NCBI GenBank assembly: GCA_934098565.1
Contig: CAKOON010000004.1
Location: 62,001 to 126,000 of the forward strand
Reading direction: 5' to 3'
Source: an uncultured Bacilli bacterium
Lineage (GTDB): Bacteria > Bacillota_I > Bacilli_A > RF39 > UBA660
DNA: 64,000 bases
This document shows, in pieces, positions 1-9,300 of the stretch. The number at the start of each line of letters is the position of its first letter. The first letter of the stretch is position 1. The notes under the pieces were generated by a model, which searched no databases, was not told the DNA's origin, and worked only from the letters and a program-made list of their open reading frames with translations. The position numbers and the translations under genes were made by a program.

Positions 1-518
1 TTCATTTCTTTATAGTTTTTAGCTTTTTCTTTAGATATATCATATTCTAACGACTCACTTAAAGTAGTACAATCTCCATACGCTACTGAATCATTATTAA
101 GTATTTTTTCATGTTTAGAAAAATCTATTTTTCTAAATTCACCAGCAAACTCAAAAACATCTTGAAATAAAAATTTATGAACATATTTTAAATAATCAAC
201 TGATAAATCAAAATCATCTTTATTTAATAGTTCAACTATTCTAGCAGATACAAAATCACATTCTAATTCATCATGATTTACTTCATTTTTACTTTCTTTT
301 TCAATATAATATTCTCTTAATTCTTTTTCTACTTCTTCAATAGTTAAATTACCTTCTACTTCTTCTTCTAATAATTTTTCTAAATATTTAGAAGGCTTTA
401 AATTATCTACTTCTTGTAATCCAATAGCCATATCCCACTTCAATTGTTTTACATAATTACTAGATTTATATTGTTCTTTATATTCATTAACACTTGAATC
501 AAATTCTTTTTCACTCAT
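1..518 (-). CDS. Fic family protein (N-terminal part; runs off the window)
   Basis: The frame opens at an ATG at 518 behind a strong GGAGGT-type ribosome binding site and stays open to the window edge (172 codons). Residues about 30-70 are a helical, acidic segment resembling the antitoxin-like regulatory helices that precede or inhibit Fic domains. This is followed by the Fic signature start, with the order HKFLFQDVFEFAGEFR and then a conserved lysine (FSKHEKILN). The catalytic HxFx(D/E)GN(G/K)R loop would lie outside the window. Fic enzymes usually transfer AMP or another nucleotide moiety to hydroxyl side chains of target proteins. Its position beside a Shedu nuclease suggests an accessory or defence island. 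The family call is firm; activity and target are unknown. Confidence 0.85.
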   Translation of the reverse strand, partial: MSEKEFDSSVNEYKEQYKSSNYVKQLKWDMAIGLQEVDNLKPSKYLEKLLEEEVEGNLTIEEVEKELREYYIEKESKNEVNHDELECDFVSARIVELLNKDDFDLSVDYLKYVHKFLFQDVFEFAGEFRKIDFSKHEKILNNDSVAYGDCTTLSESLEYDISKEKAKNYKEM

Positions 519-543
519 AATTTAGACCTCCTAACTACTTATA

Positions 544-549
544 ATTATA
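544..549 (-). promoter_or_regulatory. Extended -10 promoter of the Fic gene
   Basis: On the minus strand the sequence reads TGCTATAAT, an extended -10 element about 25 bases before the Fic ATG. No convincing -35 hexamer is visible. This gives fic its own promoter, separate from the Shedu genes upstream. Confidence 0.5.
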
Positions 550-606
550 GCATATACTAATAAGGATAAAACGCTAATGAAGTAATTTTTTCATTAAGAA
601 TATAAA

Positions 607-643
607 AAAAGATATTTAACATGCTAAGTCCTAAATATCTTTT
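607..643. terminator. Bidirectional terminator between sduA and fic
   Basis: A 12-bp perfect inverted repeat (AAAAGATATTTA with TAAATATCTTTT) with a 13-base loop is flanked by A and T runs. It sits directly after the sduA stop codon. Confidence 0.8.
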
Positions 644-649
644 AATTTA

Positions 650-1840
650 TTATCTAATATTATTTATAAACTGTTCTAGTGTATCAATTAACTCATCATA
701 CAAAACTACTTGCATATGGCTATAACTATAATTAAGTTTTCTTAATTCTTGTCTAACCATAAATTTTAAGTCATCTTCTGATATGTTGTTTTTCTCTGTC
801 CATTTATTTAAATCATTAGTTTTCTTTAATATTTTTTCAGAACATCCAACAATTAACATACCTGATGCGCATTCTAGACTTTGCTTTTTAGCATCATCAA
901 CATTAAATGCATAAGGTATTGTTTGTAAATATCCATTAAGTTGAGATAAAGCTCCGTTTAAATAAGAAGTCGGAATAAACTTATTATGAGATGAATCAAA
1001 TTTAAATAATTCAACATCAGATCTTTTTAATTCTATAATATCAATAAATCCATATCTATTTCTTGTTAAAATATCTGGGTATTTATTATTAAAGTCTTTA
1101 GTTTTTTCTTTGTCTAAGCACACCTGAGGATCCAATTCTATACTACCAAAAAGTAAATAGGTACCATACTTCTCGAAATACTTTTGCCATGCTTGCTCTT
1201 TTTTTACATCTGGAACACCAAGTTTTCTTGCAGCTTTTCTATCTCCTCTTATTATCATTCTTCCTATTTCAACTATTTCTTCAACTTCAATTTTATTGAT
1301 ATCAAAAATATCATCTTTCTTTAAACGAATGTTATTGTTTATAAGAATATCTGGTATACTTTCTGCTAATGATTCTTTTTCTTTCTCAACAAATGTTAAT
1401 TCTTTTGAACGTTCTGAAACTTTATTTATTATTTTAGTCAATTGTGCAGTTGAAGGATTTTTTCTATCATTAAATAGGTCTTTAATTGTCTTAGAAGACT
1501 TACTAACATTTTTCTTATCATAATAGAATATTTCAAAATCATCATAATATATTTTTACAACCTTGCTTTGTTTTACTATAGCTGGATCAGATATTCCATC
1601 TTCTATTGTTAGTTTCCACCCCTTACCTAAAATTTTAATTAAATCCTCAACTTTCGAAACATCTAAAATATTATATAAATATTCCCTTAATTCAGAAGTT
1701 ATCCCATTATTCTTGTCTAGCATATGTGATCTTGTAAATTTATCTTCTGAAACATTTATTTCAACATTATCAAACATATCATTTTGTTTCCACTTATCTT
1801 TTGATATTTCACGTGTATTAATTATGATTTTATTATTCAT
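650..1840 (-). CDS. sduA: Shedu-type anti-phage nuclease (SduA, DUF4263 family)
   Basis: This 396-residue protein has a variable N-terminal half and a C-terminal DUF4263 domain at about residues 215-340. That domain shows the PD-(D/E)XK nuclease arrangement: EQAWQKYFEKYG, then YPDILTR, then the core FIDIIELKRSD, and a later helix (ALSQLNGYL). Shedu is an established single-gene anti-phage defence system in which SduA acts as a DNA-cleaving oligomer with a family-specific N-terminal sensor. The ATG at 1840 follows a GGAGGGG ribosome binding site. The gene starts 12 bases after a 41-residue basic ORF in the same direction, so the two are probably cotranscribed. The N-terminal half was not assigned to any domain, so the trigger it senses is unknown. 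The nuclease assignment is strong. Confidence 0.88.
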   Translation of the reverse strand: MNNKIIINTREISKDKWKQNDMFDNVEINVSEDKFTRSHMLDKNNGITSELREYLYNILDVSKVEDLIKILGKGWKLTIEDGISDPAIVKQSKVVKIYYDDFEIFYYDKKNVSKSSKTIKDLFNDRKNPSTAQLTKIINKVSERSKELTFVEKEKESLAESIPDILINNNIRLKKDDIFDINKIEVEEIVEIGRMIIRGDRKAARKLGVPDVKKEQAWQKYFEKYGTYLLFGSIELDPQVCLDKEKTKDFNNKYPDILTRNRYGFIDIIELKRSDVELFKFDSSHNKFIPTSYLNGALSQLNGYLQTIPYAFNVDDAKKQSLECASGMLIVGCSEKILKKTNDLNKWTEKNNISEDDLKFMVRQELRKLNYSYSHMQVVLYDELIDTLEQFINNIR

Positions 1841-1852
1841 ATTTTTCCCCTC

Positions 1853-1978
1853 CTATCTTGCTCTATTTCTCAATGCACTACCAGCTACACTTTTTGTAGC
1901 TTTTGTTGTTTTTTTACTTCTAAGCTGGCTGCTAGCTTTTTTTGCTACTCGTTTAGAAGTTCTAATTTTATTTGCCAT
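1853..1978 (-). CDS. Small basic protein (41 aa) upstream of sduA
   Basis: ATG at 1978 has a GAGGAG site 7 bases ahead and reads 41 residues to TAG, ending 12 bases before the sduA start. The product is very basic (Lys/Arg-rich), with an SKRVAKKAS segment and a distinctive SVAGSALRNR ending. I recall similar 40-70-residue proteins with a V/A-AGSAL ending scattered through bacterial accessory regions, but I cannot name a function. Close spacing and shared orientation suggest it belongs to the Shedu transcription unit. It could be a nucleic-acid-binding accessory factor; that is inference only. Confidence 0.7.
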   Translation of the reverse strand: MANKIRTSKRVAKKASSQLRSKKTTKATKSVAGSALRNRAR

Positions 1979-2014
1979 TTTTTCATCTCCTCACTAGGTC
2001 TTTATTTTCTTAAC

Positions 2015-2051
2015 TAAAAAAAGATTGCAAAACGCAAACTTCAGCAATCTT
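2015..2051 (-). terminator. Intrinsic terminator upstream of the 41-aa gene/sduA
   Basis: On the minus strand, AAGATTGC pairs with GCAATCTT (8 bp, 15-base loop) and is followed by a run of T. It lies between the only clear promoter upstream and the 41-aa gene, so it would either end a small RNA or attenuate the defence operon. Confidence 0.7.
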
Positions 2052-2128
2052 ACAAAAACCTATTGATTCAAATTTCAAATTATTATATAATTATTACGTA
2101 ATAAGTTTGTAAATTGCTTATTGCTCGT

Positions 2129-2164
2129 CTATTTGTGCTTTGTATTGTTCGCACATTTATTCAT
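2129..2164 (-). CDS. Possible leader peptide (11 aa)
   Basis: ATG at 2164 follows GAAAGG at good spacing and reads 11 residues (MNKCANNTKHK) to TAG. It is far too short to support by coding statistics. It is listed because it lies inside a promoter-to-terminator unit ahead of the Shedu genes, the place expected for a leader peptide. Confidence 0.3.
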   Translation of the reverse strand: MNKCANNTKHK

Positions 2165-2235
2165 TTTGCCTTTCTTTTTTGCCGAAAAGAATGGCCTTTT
2201 TTTGAGATAATTTGTTAAACCTTATCTCTGAGGTA

Positions 2236-2264
2236 ATTATAGCAAAAAACGTGATATATATCAA
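2236..2264 (-). promoter_or_regulatory. SigA-type promoter reading toward the Shedu genes
   Basis: On the minus strand: -35 TTGATA (2264-2259), a 17-base spacer, and -10 TATAAT (2241-2236) preceded by TGC (extended -10). The spacer region is also part of a CGTGA...TCACG dyad. Confidence 0.7.
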
Positions 2265-2390
2265 TGTATATTTCACGCTTTTTGTGCCTTTTAAAGCTTT
2301 TTTGAGTGCATAAAGTCTCTGAATACTATGTATTAAAAATGTCCCATATAAGCCGTCTTAATACCCTTATAAATTTAATCCATGTAAGAG

Positions 2391-2660
2391 CTAAGCCTCT
2401 CCCCCGGCATTTATGTGATTAGATAAAACAATGACATCTTTGCCATTACCATAAAAATCCAAAACTTTTTTAACGCGGTCGCTAGGATCCAATGTCTCAT
2501 CGGTAGTTCTTGTCATCGAATTTTCAATTCCTAACTCATCAAAGCGTTTTTTCATATACTTAGATATCTTTAAGGTTAGGTCTTTTTCGACAATCCCATT
2601 TCCACTAGCACCAGCATCACTGCCTCCATGTCCACTATCAATTATTATCTTTTTAGTCAT
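2391..2660 (-). pseudogene. Truncated N-acetylmuramoyl-L-alanine amidase (Amidase_3)
   Basis: The frame starts at ATG 2660 behind AGGTGAT and encodes only 89 residues. It holds the N-terminal part of a zinc amidase: IIIDSGHGGSDAGASG, a conserved Glu (IVEKDL), MTRTTDETLDPSDRV and SNHINAGG. It then stops where the intact family continues for about 90-130 more residues, including the catalytic C-terminal Glu. The sequence resembles phage-type endolysins more than the CwlD-like gene at 15754-16383. No continuation is found in other frames just downstream, so this is a deletion relic. Confidence 0.75.
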
Positions 2661-2797
2661 ATTTATCACCTAAAATATTGTATGAATAAGAATAAATTTT
2701 GCTAACTTTTATCGCGTTTGTTTTTGATGGTTTCCAACTATATGTGAAGAGAATATGGTATAAATTAGTATTTTATGATAGGATTATTTTAGAATAG

Positions 2798-3373
2798 GAA
2801 GTATATATAGAGAGCAGTAACTATCTTTTTAGAGAAAAATATCTAAGAAAAGAATATATTTCAAAATATCTTGATAAGACAGCAGATGATAAAGTTAAAC
2901 CAGAAAATTTTGATTTAGAAAAGTATAATAATTCAGTATTGGAAAGAGACTATAATAGATATAAATTATATTTTGATACCATGTATAACGATGTCGATGA
3001 TAATATTAAACTAGACAAAGAGCAAATAAAAGCTATTCTTTGTGATGAAGATTATTCGCTTATAATAGCGGGAGCAGGGACTGGAAAAACAACAACAATG
3101 GCAGCGAAAGTTAAGTACTTAGTTGATATCAAAAGAGTTAATCCCAAAGAAATTCTAGTTATGAGTATTCATAAGTCAAAAGGATTAACTTATGATGAGG
3201 TTATTATTATTGGATTAGATAGAGATTTTCCCATTAACGAGAGAAGTAATTTCTGGTTAGAGGATTTATTTAAGCCGAAAGATAATGAAGAGAATTTCCG
3301 GAATGCCGAGGAGAGAAGAGTATTTTACGTTGCTCTCACAAGGACTAAAAATCATGTGTTTTTGCTGGTTTAA
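2798..3373 (+). pseudogene. UvrD/Rep-family helicase relic with internal deletion
   Basis: A 192-codon open frame with no good start holds the N-terminal Walker A (IAGAGTGKTTT) about 90 residues in. It then passes directly from motif Ia (PKEILVMS) to the C-terminal motifs V-VI (HKSKGLTYDEVIII and the FYVALTRTKNHVFLL ending). In intact relatives such as the 21951-23486 gene these blocks are more than 300 residues apart. The 1B and 2B subdomains, the DExQD box and motifs III-IV are missing. The junction keeps the frame, suggesting one large internal deletion, and the N terminus is also eroded. No helicase activity is expected. Confidence 0.8.
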
Positions 3374-3426
3374 CAATGATGCCTCTTGCAGAAGTCCTTT
3401 TGTCGAAGAAATATATCAGATTGTTA

Positions 3427-3463
3427 AAAAAGACTTGTAGTAGAATTTTTTACAAGTCTTTTT
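3427..3463. terminator. Strong bidirectional terminator
   Basis: A 13-bp perfect stem (AAAAAGACTTGTA with TACAAGTCTTTTT) and an 11-base loop lie between the helicase relic and the convergent LRR gene. The 3' arm overlaps the LRR stop codon. Confidence 0.85.
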
Positions 3464-5126
3464 AAATGGCATGTCTTTTAGGAGATTTTATATCTTCATT
3501 TTCTGATAAAGTATTATCTTCTAAATATTTCTTAGCATTCAGATATGGTCTTTGAATATTTGGATTACGAGAAATAAATTTTTGAAGAATAAATTCATCT
3601 TGAGGTGGAAAATATAAAAATTTAAGATGACTAGCATGTGCTAGAAAAAAACTGCTGTTTGCTAAATTTAAGTCTAAGCTTGGCAGATTAAGACTTTCCA
3701 TAGTAGAATTTTGGTACAAGAAATAATCACCGATGCTTTGTAATTTGGGAACAGTTAAATATTTAAGGTTATCACATTCGCCTAAAAAGCTTTTACCTGT
3801 TTTTAATAAGTTAGGTAATTCAAGATTAACAAGTGATTTAGAGGCATTAAGAAAATCATTGCCAACTGTAGCTAGCAAGGAAGCATCAACTTTTGTGATA
3901 GCGGTATTGCTACTACAAAAAGAATTACCAATGCTTACTACCTTTGGTAAGGATAGCTCTTCAAGGGCAGTATTTATAATTAGAAAATTATTACCAATGC
4001 TAGTAACATTTGGTATATTAATGGTTTTAAGAGCAAGATTAGTACGCATAAAATCATTACCGATAGAGGTTAAACTTGGACTAGAAAAACTTATAATATT
4101 GCCAAAAGCGTCTAACGTAATTTCAGTAACTTTATTATCACCATTAGTAATTGTTATTTTACGGTCATCAGAGGTTCTAGTGACAGTAATGTTAGTTGCA
4201 TCATCCAAAATTTTATCGAAATCATTAGCGAAGTTAGGAACCAAATTAATCATCTTTTTTTCTTTTAAATCCATAACATATGTATCCATGAAAATATAAC
4301 GTTCTTTTTCTTTTATAAATGTTTTATCATCTTCTAATATATCTGTTACTCTACCATTAATAATTCTCTTTTTGATTAGGTAATTGTTTTCGCAAAAGAA
4401 AATGTTGCTTTGTTGCATATAAAAGCGATGAAATTTACCATCAGTGCCTTGAATAAAATTTTCTAGTTTTAAAGATGGACAAGATTTTGGTGTTATTCTT
4501 AGATGATAATCTTTTTCGAAGCTACGAGTCAAGCCTGGAATTATATTATCAAGATTATTAAAATATGTATCATCTGGATTCTCTACTTTATGATTATAAC
4601 GATTTTTAATTTGCACATCATTGAAATCAGGGTCTTTGGAAAATTGAATACTAACAACACTAGTACCATACTCATCTTCACGTTGAGGTTTATCAAAATT
4701 TTCTCTTTTTATATCGTCGACATTATCCTTAACAGCAAAAAAGACATAATGACCATTTAACCGGCCGCCATCAAAAGTGCATAGTTTTTCTTTTGGCGCA
4801 TAATATTTTTTAAAGCTTTGAATTTCTTCTTCGGTATTACATTCATATAAAGTATATCCGGCCTTTTTTAACAGTCCGCTAGCGCTTTCAGGCAAGTCGG
4901 GTAAATTATTTTCTACGTAAAAGTAACTAAAAATATAACTTTTAAAAGCTGCCACTTGATTTTGCTTAATTAATTCTTGAGCTAAGCATTTTGTATGTGC
5001 AAAATGTTCTTCTAGAATACTTAATAGTAGGCCTTTATGTTCTAAAATGCTTGGAAAAAGGCTGCGACATAAGTGCATAGTTTCTTCCCCATAAATTTTT
5101 TTGATTTTCTTTAATTCATCATTCAT
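3462..5126 (-). CDS. Leucine-rich-repeat protein (BspA-like LRR_5), cytoplasmic
   Basis: This 554-residue protein has no signal peptide or membrane segment. Residues about 1-330 form an unassigned N-terminal region beginning with a helical segment (CRSLFPSILEHKGLL). From about 345 to 520 there are roughly seven 22-residue repeats of the form LxxLxLPxLxSIGNxFL, typical of the BspA-like LRR_5 class. The BspA class is often secreted, but here export signals are absent, so an intracellular binding role is more likely. A 91-residue gene precedes it by 18 bases in the same direction, suggesting an operon. The N-terminal domain seems familiar from gut Bacillota genomes, but I cannot give it a function. 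Confidence 0.75.
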   Translation of the reverse strand: MNDELKKIKKIYGEETMHLCRSLFPSILEHKGLLLSILEEHFAHTKCLAQELIKQNQVAAFKSYIFSYFYVENNLPDLPESASGLLKKAGYTLYECNTEEEIQSFKKYYAPKEKLCTFDGGRLNGHYVFFAVKDNVDDIKRENFDKPQREDEYGTSVVSIQFSKDPDFNDVQIKNRYNHKVENPDDTYFNNLDNIIPGLTRSFEKDYHLRITPKSCPSLKLENFIQGTDGKFHRFYMQQSNIFFCENNYLIKKRIINGRVTDILEDDKTFIKEKERYIFMDTYVMDLKEKKMINLVPNFANDFDKILDDATNITVTRTSDDRKITITNGDNKVTEITLDAFGNIISFSSPSLTSIGNDFMRTNLALKTINIPNVTSIGNNFLIINTALEELSLPKVVSIGNSFCSSNTAITKVDASLLATVGNDFLNASKSLVNLELPNLLKTGKSFLGECDNLKYLTVPKLQSIGDYFLYQNSTMESLNLPSLDLNLANSSFFLAHASHLKFLYFPPQDEFILQKFISRNPNIQRPYLNAKKYLEDNTLSENEDIKSPKRHAI

Positions 5127-5144
5127 AAAATATCTCCTATCAAT

Positions 5145-5420
5145 TTAACCATAATATCTTTGCAAATAATACTCATAATCAGGGCCAATTATTTTGATGA
5201 TGTCATCTTTAATATCTTTTTTCTTCGCGTAAAGGCCACCAATTAAGCCAAAAGCATAATCGCCAAGTTCAATAACTAAATTATCCGGCATATAAATGTA
5301 ATCACCAATTTTGGGTTTTTTTTCAAGATTTCTGAATTCTAGATGCATACGATATTCTTTGGTACTACTTTCTAAAATGTAAGCATATGGTTCAATTGAT
5401 TTTATTCTTAATTTAATCAT
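5145..5420 (-). CDS. Conserved small protein of unknown function (91 aa)
   Basis: The product alternates short beta-strand-like stretches (LRIKSIEPYAYIL, IGDYIYMPDNLVIEL), which suggests a small beta-barrel or OB-like fold. The C-terminal tail is aromatic (YEYYLQRYYG). It has no signal peptide, membrane helix or catalytic motif. It lies 18 bases upstream of the LRR gene in the same orientation, so the two are probably coexpressed. I do not recognise the family. Confidence 0.6.
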   Translation of the reverse strand: MIKLRIKSIEPYAYILESSTKEYRMHLEFRNLEKKPKIGDYIYMPDNLVIELGDYAFGLIGGLYAKKKDIKDDIIKIIGPDYEYYLQRYYG

Positions 5421-5489
5421 CTTACTAGTCTCCTTATATCAAAATTCTATCAATTTTAAAGTACTTAGTAAATATTTAAGTATTTATCT

Positions 5490-6185
5490 TTACTTATTAT
5501 TGTCAGTCAAAATCGTATGCATGATATCAGCTATTTTAGAACAGGCACTTGGTAAAAATTCATCATAGGTAATACGGTTATTATTATTAGGACAATCTGA
5601 AATGCTTCTTAAAACCAGGCAGGGAACTTGACATAAAAAACACACTTGACCGATAGCAGCTCCTTCCATTTCAACACATAGTGCTTTAAATTTCTGATTA
5701 ATTTTAGTAGCCATTTCTTGGGAAGTACAGAATATGTCTCCTGATGCAATCATCCCTAATTTATAAGAAATATCTTTCTGCCCTAATATTCTTTGGGTGT
5801 TGATAATTAAAGAGTTATCAACAGGTATCACATTGCCAACGTTGGGAATATAGCCTTTTAAATGATTAAAGGCGGTTATATCAAAATCATGTTGAACTAA
5901 TGAACTGGAAACAACGATATCACCGACTTCTAAAGAATTAGTGATTCCGCCCGCAACCCCAATATTATAAACAACATCAGGATGATAATTGTCAATTAGA
6001 ATTTGAGTAGTTCGAGCAGCATTTACTTTACCAACACCACTTTCAACTAAGATAATCTTCTGATTATTTAGTTCCGCTTCATAGAAAGTTAATTCATAAA
6101 GTTTATTAATATTTTTAATAGACAAATACTTCTTTAAAGCACTTAATTCTTCATTCATCGCAAATATTATACTAATTATTTTCAT
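5490..6185 (-). CDS. mtnN: 5'-methylthioadenosine/S-adenosylhomocysteine nucleosidase
   Basis: The 231-residue length is normal for MtnN/Pfs. The enzyme cleaves the glycosidic bond of methylthioadenosine and S-adenosylhomocysteine to release adenine, feeding methionine salvage and the activated methyl cycle. Visible signatures are the N-terminal AMNEE acid/base segment, the nucleoside-binding ESGVGKVNAA and GVAGG loops, the substrate-binding VEMEGAAI block and the catalytic Asp in RSISD. No luxS is seen nearby. The gene stands alone behind the LRR pair and is on the leading strand. The assignment is secure. Confidence 0.95.
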   Translation of the reverse strand: MKIISIIFAMNEELSALKKYLSIKNINKLYELTFYEAELNNQKIILVESGVGKVNAARTTQILIDNYHPDVVYNIGVAGGITNSLEVGDIVVSSSLVQHDFDITAFNHLKGYIPNVGNVIPVDNSLIINTQRILGQKDISYKLGMIASGDIFCTSQEMATKINQKFKALCVEMEGAAIGQVCFLCQVPCLVLRSISDCPNNNNRITYDEFLPSACSKIADIMHTILTDNNK

Positions 6186-6306
6186 AGTTCATTCTCCCTT
6201 ATTAAAGCTAATATTTTATTACTTTTTTACCAAGTTTCATTTTCTTAAACAAATTCTTTTAACCTGTCTTTAAAAGTGTCTTGATTATACAATAATTATA
6301 GCAAAA

Positions 6307-6342
6307 TAAAAAGTCCTAAAGAATAATTTTTAGAACTTTTTA
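6307..6342 (-). terminator. Terminator of the MMPL gene
   Basis: AAAAAGT-CTAAA pairs with TTTAG-ACTTTTT around a short A/T loop just past the MMPL stop codon. The T-run lies in the minus-strand direction. Confidence 0.7.
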
Positions 6343-6354
6343 ATTTAAATGATT

Positions 6355-9300
6355 TTAATTAGCTTTCTTATTCTTAATGATTACCTTATCTGTACAAGCA
6401 AGCATACTAGGTAAAATAATAAGCATTAATAGCATTGAACAGAAAGTACCAATAGAAATAGTCTTACAAATCATAGCAGCAATATGAGAAGCAAATTGAC
6501 CAACTATTAAGGTAACAATAATAAGAATAGAAGCACTAGTTAAAATAGTATGAATTGATTTATTATAAGAGTTAATTAAAGCCTCTTTAATAACCATAGT
6601 TTTTCTTGATTCTAAATAATATGATGTATAAAGGATAGCATAATCGATTGTAGCTCCCATTAAGATACTTTGAACAATTAATAGGGCAATAAAGTATACT
6701 GATCCACCAGCAAATGTTAAAGTATCCATAGTAATATAAACGGCACATTGAATTAAGAATACTAAGATAATTGGAATTAAAATTGATTTAAATGTAAAGG
6801 CTACTACAACGAAGATGAAAATCATAGTTAAGACAGTTATTAAATTCATTTCGCCGTCAAATGATTCGCTCATTTCAAGAGCCATTGGGGAATCACCGAT
6901 TACGTAGGCGTTTTTACCATTCATTTTATCTTTAACGGAACGAATGAAGCTATAAGTTTCATCGCCTTCAGCATCTAATGTAGTATTAAATATAGCACGG
7001 TTATAATCTTTACCTACTAATAATTCTTTAGCATCGCTAATAGTAGTTTTAGCATCAGTAACTTTAGTACGCATATCATTATCGATAAAGTCATCAAAAC
7101 GAGTGTCAGTTAAAATATCATCATTAATATAGCGAACAAACTCTTCGACAGTTAAAGTCCATTCATCATTATAACTATTCTCACTACCATAATAAATAAA
7201 TAACAAATCCATAGTACTCTTATCAATGTTATCTGCTAAGGGATTAATAAGGGCTAAAATTTCAGTTAGATTAAATTTAGTATTTTTCTTAACTGATTCC
7301 ATAATAGCACGGACAGTAGTTAACTGAGTTTTCATATCATCAGTAAACATAGGGGAATACTTACTATCATTTACCACATTATTTAGTAAGTAATTAACAA
7401 ATGTATCTAATGATAATGTAACATTTTTACCATTTTGTACTTCATATAATGAATATAATAGTTTTAAATCATCTTTTGAAGTACCAATTAAGTTAGCCAT
7501 ATTAGTGTAGTTATATTTAGTATTATTATAAACAGAATTCATTACTGTATTTACAAGATTTAGTTTAGTTAGGGAGTCTTTATCCAGAGATCCTTGTAAT
7601 ATCTCATCATTTTGATGGTTAAGTAAGAACTTAGCAAATTCCATTGGTGTAATTGAAGTTTTAGTATTCATAACATGATATAAAGTATAAATTTGTTTAA
7701 GCATGGACTCATCAACACCAATTAATTTAGAAAGTTCAGTATAACTAAATTTTGTATCATTATTTGTAGCCATCATGATGTTCTTAGCAAGTGTTAAAGT
7801 TTGAATAGTATTTTCATCTAAGATTTTACTTAGAATAGCATTATCTTTATTTTCTAAAATTAAATTAACGAATTCATAAGGAGTAACATAAATCTCTTTA
7901 TTTTTAATAATAGTAATTATTTCATCTACTTTTTCTTCGGGAATACCTAAGGCTGTAGCAATTTGTTTAATAGTCATTAGTTCTTCCTCAGTTATTTCAT
8001 GATTTTGGATGTAATCTTCTAATTTAGCAAGGACTTCATCAACATCAATACCAGTTTTTTCTTCAATCAATTCTTTATATTTAGTAATTAATTCTTTAAT
8101 TTGAGCAGGAGTATAACCGTTAATAGTAACATTTTTTAAATCTAAGATTGAGTCAATATCATCTTTTGATAAGTCAAAGATTTTAGCTAAGCCTTCAGCA
8201 TCCATTTTAGTATTGATAATCTCTTTGTTACTTAAAACTTTTAATAGTTTTAAAGAAGCTATGGTATCATCTGTAAATAGACCTTTATATTCTGGATTAG
8301 CATAAACTTTATCTAAAGTGAAATTAACAAATTCATTGATAGTTAATTTTTCAGTTATTGGTTGTAATGATTCATAATACATAAACAACTTATCTACATC
8401 TTCTTTAGATAGTTCAAACATACTAGCAATTTCGTTAGAATTTTTCTTTGTAGTAATATTATTTTTACTTAAGAATGGTTTAGCTTGATTTAATAATACT
8501 TTTTGATCATTTGAAATATAAGCCTTATAAGTATCATTTTTTAAGACATAATTATTTATAAAATTAGCAAGGTCTGGCAAAGTAATTTTTGTACTTGGAT
8601 TAGTTGCATTATAAAGAATAAATAATTGGTCTACTTGGTCTTTTGACACCCCTAAGATACTAGCAATTTCACTAGCAGTTCTCTTTTTATTTAGAGCACT
8701 TACACTGGTAAAATTTTTAAGTTTATTAATATTCTCTCTTAACTCTGGAGTTATTTCTTTGGAAAGCTCAGCATTTGAATATACTTTATTTTCTATGAAA
8801 GTAACTAAATCGTTAAAAGTCATAGTTATTTCTTGTTTATTATAGTAATTAAAGTAAATTAATTTAAGAACATAATCATCAATGTTAACATCTTGACCTA
8901 AATCACTAAATTTTGCTTTTAATTCGTCATACTTTAGGGGTTCGTTGATAGTATTACCATAACATAAGATTTGGTCAATTTTGGCTGTTCCCTCCAAAGA
9001 ACGACAGTAAGCACCGACAAAGTCTTCTTCACTGCTTGGATAAATAAGAGCAATTTGGTTATTTTCTTTAAAAACTTTGGCAATATCATCTTGTTCATTA
9101 GATGTAAATTCATATTGTAGATTGCCTTTTAAGAAGTAACTTAAAGCAAAGATAACAATAAATAAGAAAATAGCAATATGACGAATACCAAAGCTGAAGT
9201 TCCCTAACCAGTCTAATTTCATGGTAAAATGTTTCTTTTGAGTTTTTTGAATTAAATCATCAAATATCAAAATCAAAGCAGGTAAGGCTAAGAAGATACT

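Larger units (their letters stand above)
2015..2229 (-). ncRNA. Candidate small RNA or attenuated leader ahead of the Shedu genes
   Basis: A well-formed promoter (2236-2264) starts transcription about 7 bases downstream of its -10 box, and an intrinsic terminator closes the unit about 215 bases later. Within it are a hairpin near the 5' end (GAGATAA with TTATCTC) and a tiny reading frame with its own ribosome binding site (2129-2164). No promoter is visible between the terminator and the 41-aa gene, so readthrough would be needed to express the Shedu genes from here. It matches no RNA family I recognise. A free-standing sRNA and a leader with conditional termination are both possible. Confidence 0.5.

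Noticed and set aside
1563..1997. Plus-strand frame antisense to sduA and the 41-aa gene
   Set aside because: The minus-strand genes have ribosome sites and known domains; this frame has neither.
3733..4299. Plus-strand frame of 188 codons inside the LRR gene
   Set aside because: It is antisense to the repeat-coding region; its hydrophobic repeats mirror the LRR codons.
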